The notes beneath the pieces are model-generated. The model made no database searches and was not told the DNA's origin. It worked only from the letters and a program-made list of their open reading frames with translations. Positions 7,569-10,022 of a stretch of 10,022 bases of DNA are shown piece by piece. The DNA lies in the NCBI GenBank assembly GCA_041674525.1, contig JBAYVN010000081.1, positions 1-10,022 of the forward strand, read 5' to 3'. Both the position numbers and the translations under genes were made by a program. The DNA is from SHYQ01 sp041674525 (GTDB lineage Bacteria > Chloroflexota > Dehalococcoidia > UBA2979). Within the stretch, counting starts at the first letter, position 1; each line of letters opens with the position of its first letter.

Positions 7569-8180
7569 TCAGGCTTCCCGGCGCAGCGCGTCGCGCAACA
7601 CGGGCCAGGTCATCGCCAGCACGTGTCTGGACTTCGAGGTGGCGGGGGGCGGTGTGACGTACCCGGCGCCGGTCGGCTGGGTGATCAACTCCACCAGCAC
7701 CGGCCCGTCCACCTCGATCAGTTCGTCGAGGGCGGCGTCGAACGACTCCGCATCCTCGAAGCGGACCCCACGGGCGTAGCCGGCCGCCTCTGCCAGCGCG
7801 GCGAACGAGACCGTGCCCGCGCCCAGGATCGGCTGCGCCCCGCTGGTGTCGTAGACGCCGTTGCGCATCACGACGTGCAGGAAGCGGCGCGGCGCGGCGT
7901 TCGCGATCGTCATCAGCGACCCGAGCTGCATGGTCAGCGACCCGTCGCCATCGATGATCCACACGGGCACATCCGGGCGGGCGAGCGCGATGCCCAGGCC
8001 GAGCGTGGAGGCGCCGCCCATGAACCCGACGCAGCCGATGTCGCGATCGGTGGCCGCGATCTTCCGCCACGGCGCCATCGCCGTCATCGTTGCAACGACC
8101 ACCTGGTCGCGGCGCCGGCGCGCGAGCGCGTGCAGCGCGGCGTCGAGCGACATGCACGGGCCGGACTCGGACATCGACAT
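7569..8180 (-). CDS. Thiamine-diphosphate-binding (PP-domain) subunit of a split 2-oxoacid decarboxylase, sulfopyruvate decarboxylase beta-like
   Basis: Carries the pyrophosphate-binding domain of a two-subunit ThDP enzyme like ComE. The ThDP/Mg motif is clear: GDGS at 78-81, 26 residues, then N107 in MRNGVYDTSG. Before it GCVGFMGGASTLGLGIALARP (about 49-69) matches the family segment ahead of the cofactor site. About 203 residues, close to ComE (about 190), with a tail of about 20 residues after VLVELITQP. The substrate is not shown by the sequence: sulfopyruvate, phosphonopyruvate or another 2-oxoacid are all possible, and coenzyme M synthesis is not implied. The start is placed at ATG 8180 (GGAG nine bases upstream). 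ATG 8195 would add five residues but has no properly spaced site, and ATG 8174 is also possible. It follows the alpha gene by 29 bases. Confidence 0.85.
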   Translation of the reverse strand: MSMSESGPCMSLDAALHALARRRRDQVVVATMTAMAPWRKIAATDRDIGCVGFMGGASTLGLGIALARPDVPVWIIDGDGSLTMQLGSLMTIANAAPRRFLHVVMRNGVYDTSGAQPILGAGTVSFAALAEAAGYARGVRFEDAESFDAALDELIEVDGPVLVELITQPTGAGYVTPPPATSKSRHVLAMTWPVLRDALRREA

Positions 8181-8209
8181 GCCGCCCTTCTCCATCCTGC
8201 GCGATCCGG

Positions 8210-8719
8210 CTAGGCCGTCGCGGCGCCGACGAGCACCGCCACCGGGCCGGATCGCTCGCCGGCCATGCGGAACGCCTCGGCCAGGCGCGGGATGTCACCC
8301 AGGCCGTCGAGGAGCACGTGTGGGATCTCCAGCGCGTCTAGCAGCGGCTCGGCGTAGCGCACCATGGAGTCGAAGTTGTCGCGCGGGGGCTTCGCCACGT
8401 CCCGCCCAAGCAGACCGACCAGGAGCACCAGCGGAAACTCGCCGTCGATGCCGATGCCGCGCAGGTTGTTCACGCAGGCGTAGAGCCCGGCGTGCTGGAT
8501 CTGCAGCACTGGCCGCCGGCCGCCGATGATCAGCCCCGCCGCGATGGCGATTGCCTCGTCCTCCGTCGCCGCCTGGATGAACGGAATCGCGCCGGTCTTC
8601 ACCAGGAGGTCGATGAGCGAGCGCTGGTGCGTGTCGGGGACGGCCACGACGTCGGTGACGCCGGCCTCGCGGAGCGCCTCGTACAGCGTGGCCGCGGGGA
8701 TCGATTGCGCGGTCGCCAT
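8210..8719 (-). CDS. Thiamine-diphosphate enzyme Pyr-domain subunit, sulfopyruvate decarboxylase alpha-like
   Basis: Pyrimidine-binding domain partner of the following gene, like ComD. 169 residues, about the length of ComD proteins. Seen: VVAVPDTHQRSLIDLL near 24-39, the cofactor-activating glutamate E53 in ATEDEAIAIAAGLIIGG (ExxAxxxAxG spacing), QIQHAGLYACVNNLRGI near 73-89 where relatives have a QNSG..N motif, and PLVLLVGLLGRD near 96-107. The start ATG at 8719 has GGGAGG six bases upstream; an in-frame ATG at 8779 precedes this site and adds a non-family stretch. It is the first gene of the tightly spaced part of the cluster, 99 bases after the binding-protein gene. A pair with both domains on separate chains, adjacent and in order, argues for one heteromeric enzyme. 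The substrate is unknown. Confidence 0.86.
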   Translation of the reverse strand: MATAQSIPAATLYEALREAGVTDVVAVPDTHQRSLIDLLVKTGAIPFIQAATEDEAIAIAAGLIIGGRRPVLQIQHAGLYACVNNLRGIGIDGEFPLVLLVGLLGRDVAKPPRDNFDSMVRYAEPLLDALEIPHVLLDGLGDIPRLAEAFRMAGERSGPVAVLVGAATA

Positions 8720-8818
8720 GTCGAGCCTCCCTGCGGCTGCATCACCTTGTGCCTGGGCGTGCGGCCGATCATCGCACACGCACCCCTGCCGCGCCCCGCG
8801 CTACCGGGTGGTCCGTGC

Positions 8819-9574
8819 CTACGCGGGCGGCGCCACCGAGAGCCGGCCCTCGACCCCGTGCTTCGCGATCAGACTGGCTACGAAGCCGGAGGCCTTCGCC
8901 TCTTCGACGAACGCGGCGAGGAAGCGCGCGGCCTCGAGGTTCGCCTTCGCCGTCCCGACCGCCTGCTGCACCGTGGCGAAGTGCCCGTCCAGGACGCGCG
9001 CGCCCGGCAGCTCGTGCGCGTTCTCGATCAGCGCGGGGCGCAGGCCGGCCAGCACGTCCAGCCGATCCGCCGTGAACTGGCTCACCGCGGCCTCCGTGTT
9101 GGCCGCGCGCACCAGCGTCGCGCGCGTGATGTTGCGATCGAGCCACAGCCCGTATGCGCTGCGTCCCGCGACCGAGATGCGGACGCCCGGGCGATCGACC
9201 TCTGCCATCGCTGCGATCGGCGACCCCGGGGGGACCAGGTACGTAGCCTCGATCTGCGCGTACGCCGAGGTGAACGCGATCTTCTCTGCGCGCTGGGGCT
9301 CCGCGCCGATCAGCGCGATGTCCCACACGTTGGCGTCGACGGCATCGCCCAGCTCGCCGGGCGTCTCGAAGGGGACGAGCGCGACCGGCACGCCGAGCCC
9401 CGCCGCGATCGCGCGCGCCATGTCGGGCGACACGCCGTCTGGCCCCCCGTCAGCCGTGCGGCCGCTGACGAGGAGGAAGTTCCCCATGTTGATGCCCGCG
9501 CGGAGGACGCCCGTGGACGCAAGCTCCGCCCGGGCCCGGTTCAGTGCGTCATTGCCCGCGGGGATGCTGGTCAT
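8819..9574 (-). CDS. Solute-binding-protein family 3-like protein without signal peptide
   Basis: 251 residues with the periplasmic binding-protein (SBP_bac_3) pattern: LASTGVLRAGINMGNFLLV (about 18-36), DGVSPDMARAIAAGLGVPV (about 46-64), FTSAYAQIEATYLVP (about 100-114), then PGVRISVAGRSAYGLWL and a C-terminal helix FLAAFVEEAKASGFVASLI. These proteins usually bind amino acids or small organic acids for an ABC importer. No signal peptide is present. The frame cannot be extended, because an in-frame TAG lies four codons before the ATG, so the protein should stay in the cytoplasm unless exported unusually. No permease or ATPase gene is in the window. There is no Shine-Dalgarno site; a promoter lies immediately upstream, suggesting a leaderless transcript. 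It could be a cytosolic sensor or enzyme-like derivative; this is inference. Confidence 0.82.
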   Translation of the reverse strand: MTSIPAGNDALNRARAELASTGVLRAGINMGNFLLVSGRTADGGPDGVSPDMARAIAAGLGVPVALVPFETPGELGDAVDANVWDIALIGAEPQRAEKIAFTSAYAQIEATYLVPPGSPIAAMAEVDRPGVRISVAGRSAYGLWLDRNITRATLVRAANTEAAVSQFTADRLDVLAGLRPALIENAHELPGARVLDGHFATVQQAVGTAKANLEAARFLAAFVEEAKASGFVASLIAKHGVEGRLSVAPPA

Positions 9575-9580
9575 GCGCGG

Positions 9581-9609
9581 AGTCTAGGCGCGGGCGTGGG
9601 TCTCCACAA
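9581..9609 (-). promoter_or_regulatory. Leaderless-type promoter of the binding-protein gene
   Basis: On the minus strand TTGTGG (9609-9604) and TAGACT (9586-9581) are separated by exactly 17 bases, a sigma-70-like -35/-10 pair. Only six bases separate the -10 from the ATG at 9574, and no ribosome-binding sequence is found there. Transcription would therefore begin at or next to the start codon. It may drive the whole nine-gene cluster down to gcvPB. Confidence 0.6.
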
Positions 9610-9660
9610 CCCGCCTCGCGCCCAATCGGCGCCGTTCGCGGGCCACGGGCGCGCAGATGC

Positions 9661-9689
9661 GGGGAAGCCCGCCAGTGGCGGGCTTCCCC
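9661..9689 (-). terminator. Strong hairpin after the acyl-CoA dehydrogenase gene
   Basis: Perfect 13-bp inverted repeat: GGGGAAGCCCGCC (9661-9673), loop AGT (9674-9676), GGCGGGCTTCCCC (9677-9689). It lies 43 bases past the stop of the acyl-CoA dehydrogenase gene and before the next promoter, the place expected for a terminator. There is no U-tract on the minus-strand transcript, so it is not a textbook intrinsic terminator. It could act with Rho or protect the 3' end. Confidence 0.6.
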
Positions 9690-9732
9690 TCGCGGCCCCT
9701 CCAGGTGTCGTCCCGGTCGCCGGGCGTCGAGC

Positions 9733-10022
9733 TTACCGGCTGCGCGGCAGCCCCAGGCCGCGGACCGCCACCTGGTCACGCATGATCTGCGTGCTGCCGT
9801 GGTTGACCCCGGACTGGAATGCGCCCAGCACGTTGTGCGCGTACAGGCCGCTCTCGATCGCGTCCTCGGCACCGTTCAGCAGCTGCGCGTACGGACCGAG
9901 GAGCTGCGCGATCGTCTCCGTGGTCTTCACGCCGTGCTCGGGAGCCCACACCTTCTCGGCGCTGCCCTCGTACGTGAACTTCCCGTTGTGCTCCACGATC
10001 GACATGCTGCGTAGCGTCATCA
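9733..10022 (-). CDS. Acyl-CoA dehydrogenase family protein, C-terminal end only
   Basis: The last 95-96 residues of a gene that begins beyond the right edge; the frame is open to the end of the window, so the ATG at 10020 is probably internal. The C-terminus has KVWAPEHGVKTTETIAQLLGPYAQ, the region where the family's K/E...G..LLG helix lies, and it ends IMRDQVAVRGLGLPRSR, the usual 'I.AERGLGLPR' tail of acyl-CoA dehydrogenases. These flavoproteins oxidise acyl-CoA to enoyl-CoA. Substrate chain length cannot be read from this part. The TAA stop is at 9735-9733, followed by a strong hairpin, so it is likely a separate transcription unit from the glycine-cleavage cluster. Confidence 0.82.
   Translation of the reverse strand, partial: MTLRSMSIVEHNGKFTYEGSAEKVWAPEHGVKTTETIAQLLGPYAQLLNGAEDAIESGLYAHNVLGAFQSGVNHGSTQIMRDQVAVRGLGLPRSR

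Noticed and set aside
6022..7657. Plus-strand open frames opposite the lipoyl transferase and DUF169 genes
   Set aside because: Same low-complexity composition, no recognisable motifs and no ribosome-binding site; shadows of the minus-strand genes.
8720..8818. Terminator or promoter in the 99-base gap between the binding-protein and decarboxylase alpha genes
   Set aside because: Only short imperfect stems (GTGCG/CGCAC at 8759-8777; CCCGCG/CGCGGG at 8795-8827) and no convincing -35/-10 pair. I cannot support a transcript break here.
9733..10020. Complete small gene starting at the ATG at 10020
   Set aside because: The frame continues past the window edge and the sequence is the C-terminal end of an acyl-CoA dehydrogenase, so the ATG is most likely internal.

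Overview
The window is GC-rich bacterial chromosome (about 70% by eye), densely coded, with no mobile element, CRISPR array, tRNA or rRNA that I can see. Three features give a hint of lineage: the glycine decarboxylase P-protein is split into two subunits (GcvPA/GcvPB) despite the high GC, the lipoate ligase-type protein carries a PGEYCPGEYS motif, and one gene has a leaderless-style promoter. A split P-protein argues against typical Actinobacteria and Proteobacteria. It would fit Chloroflexota (Dehalococcoidia-like) or the Deinococcus-Thermus group. I lean to Chloroflexota, but this is inference without any marker gene.

Layout, left to right. Positions 3-1523 (+) hold most of formate--tetrahydrofolate ligase (fhs), cut at its N-terminus by the window edge. 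It converges, with 25 bases between stops, on a long minus-strand block. Read in the direction of transcription (right to left), that block holds: the C-terminal end of an acyl-CoA dehydrogenase (9733-10022); a strong hairpin (9661-9689); a promoter (9581-9609); a solute-binding-protein-like gene without signal peptide (8819-9574); the two subunits of a split thiamine-diphosphate decarboxylase of the sulfopyruvate/phosphonopyruvate type (8210-8719 and 7569-8180); a DUF169 protein (6731-7543); a lipoate/octanoate transferase (5935-6687); and then gcvT, gcvH, gcvPA and gcvPB (5883 down to 1549).

Function. GcvPA/PB decarboxylate glycine, GcvH carries the aminomethyl group on its lipoyl lysine, and GcvT transfers it to tetrahydrofolate. 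The lipoyl transferase probably loads GcvH. The convergent fhs joins formate to the same folate pool, so the region is a one-carbon hub that could run as glycine catabolism or, in principle, in the reductive glycine direction. Lipoamide dehydrogenase, LipA and FolD are not in the window.

From the binding-protein gene to gcvPB there are nine genes on one strand. Gaps are 51 bases or less (99 after the first gene), with a 4-base overlap between gcvPA and gcvPB. The least understood part is the upstream half: the two-subunit decarboxylase, the DUF169 protein and the cytoplasmic-looking binding protein, whose substrates are unknown and whose linkage to glycine cleavage is the main point of interest.
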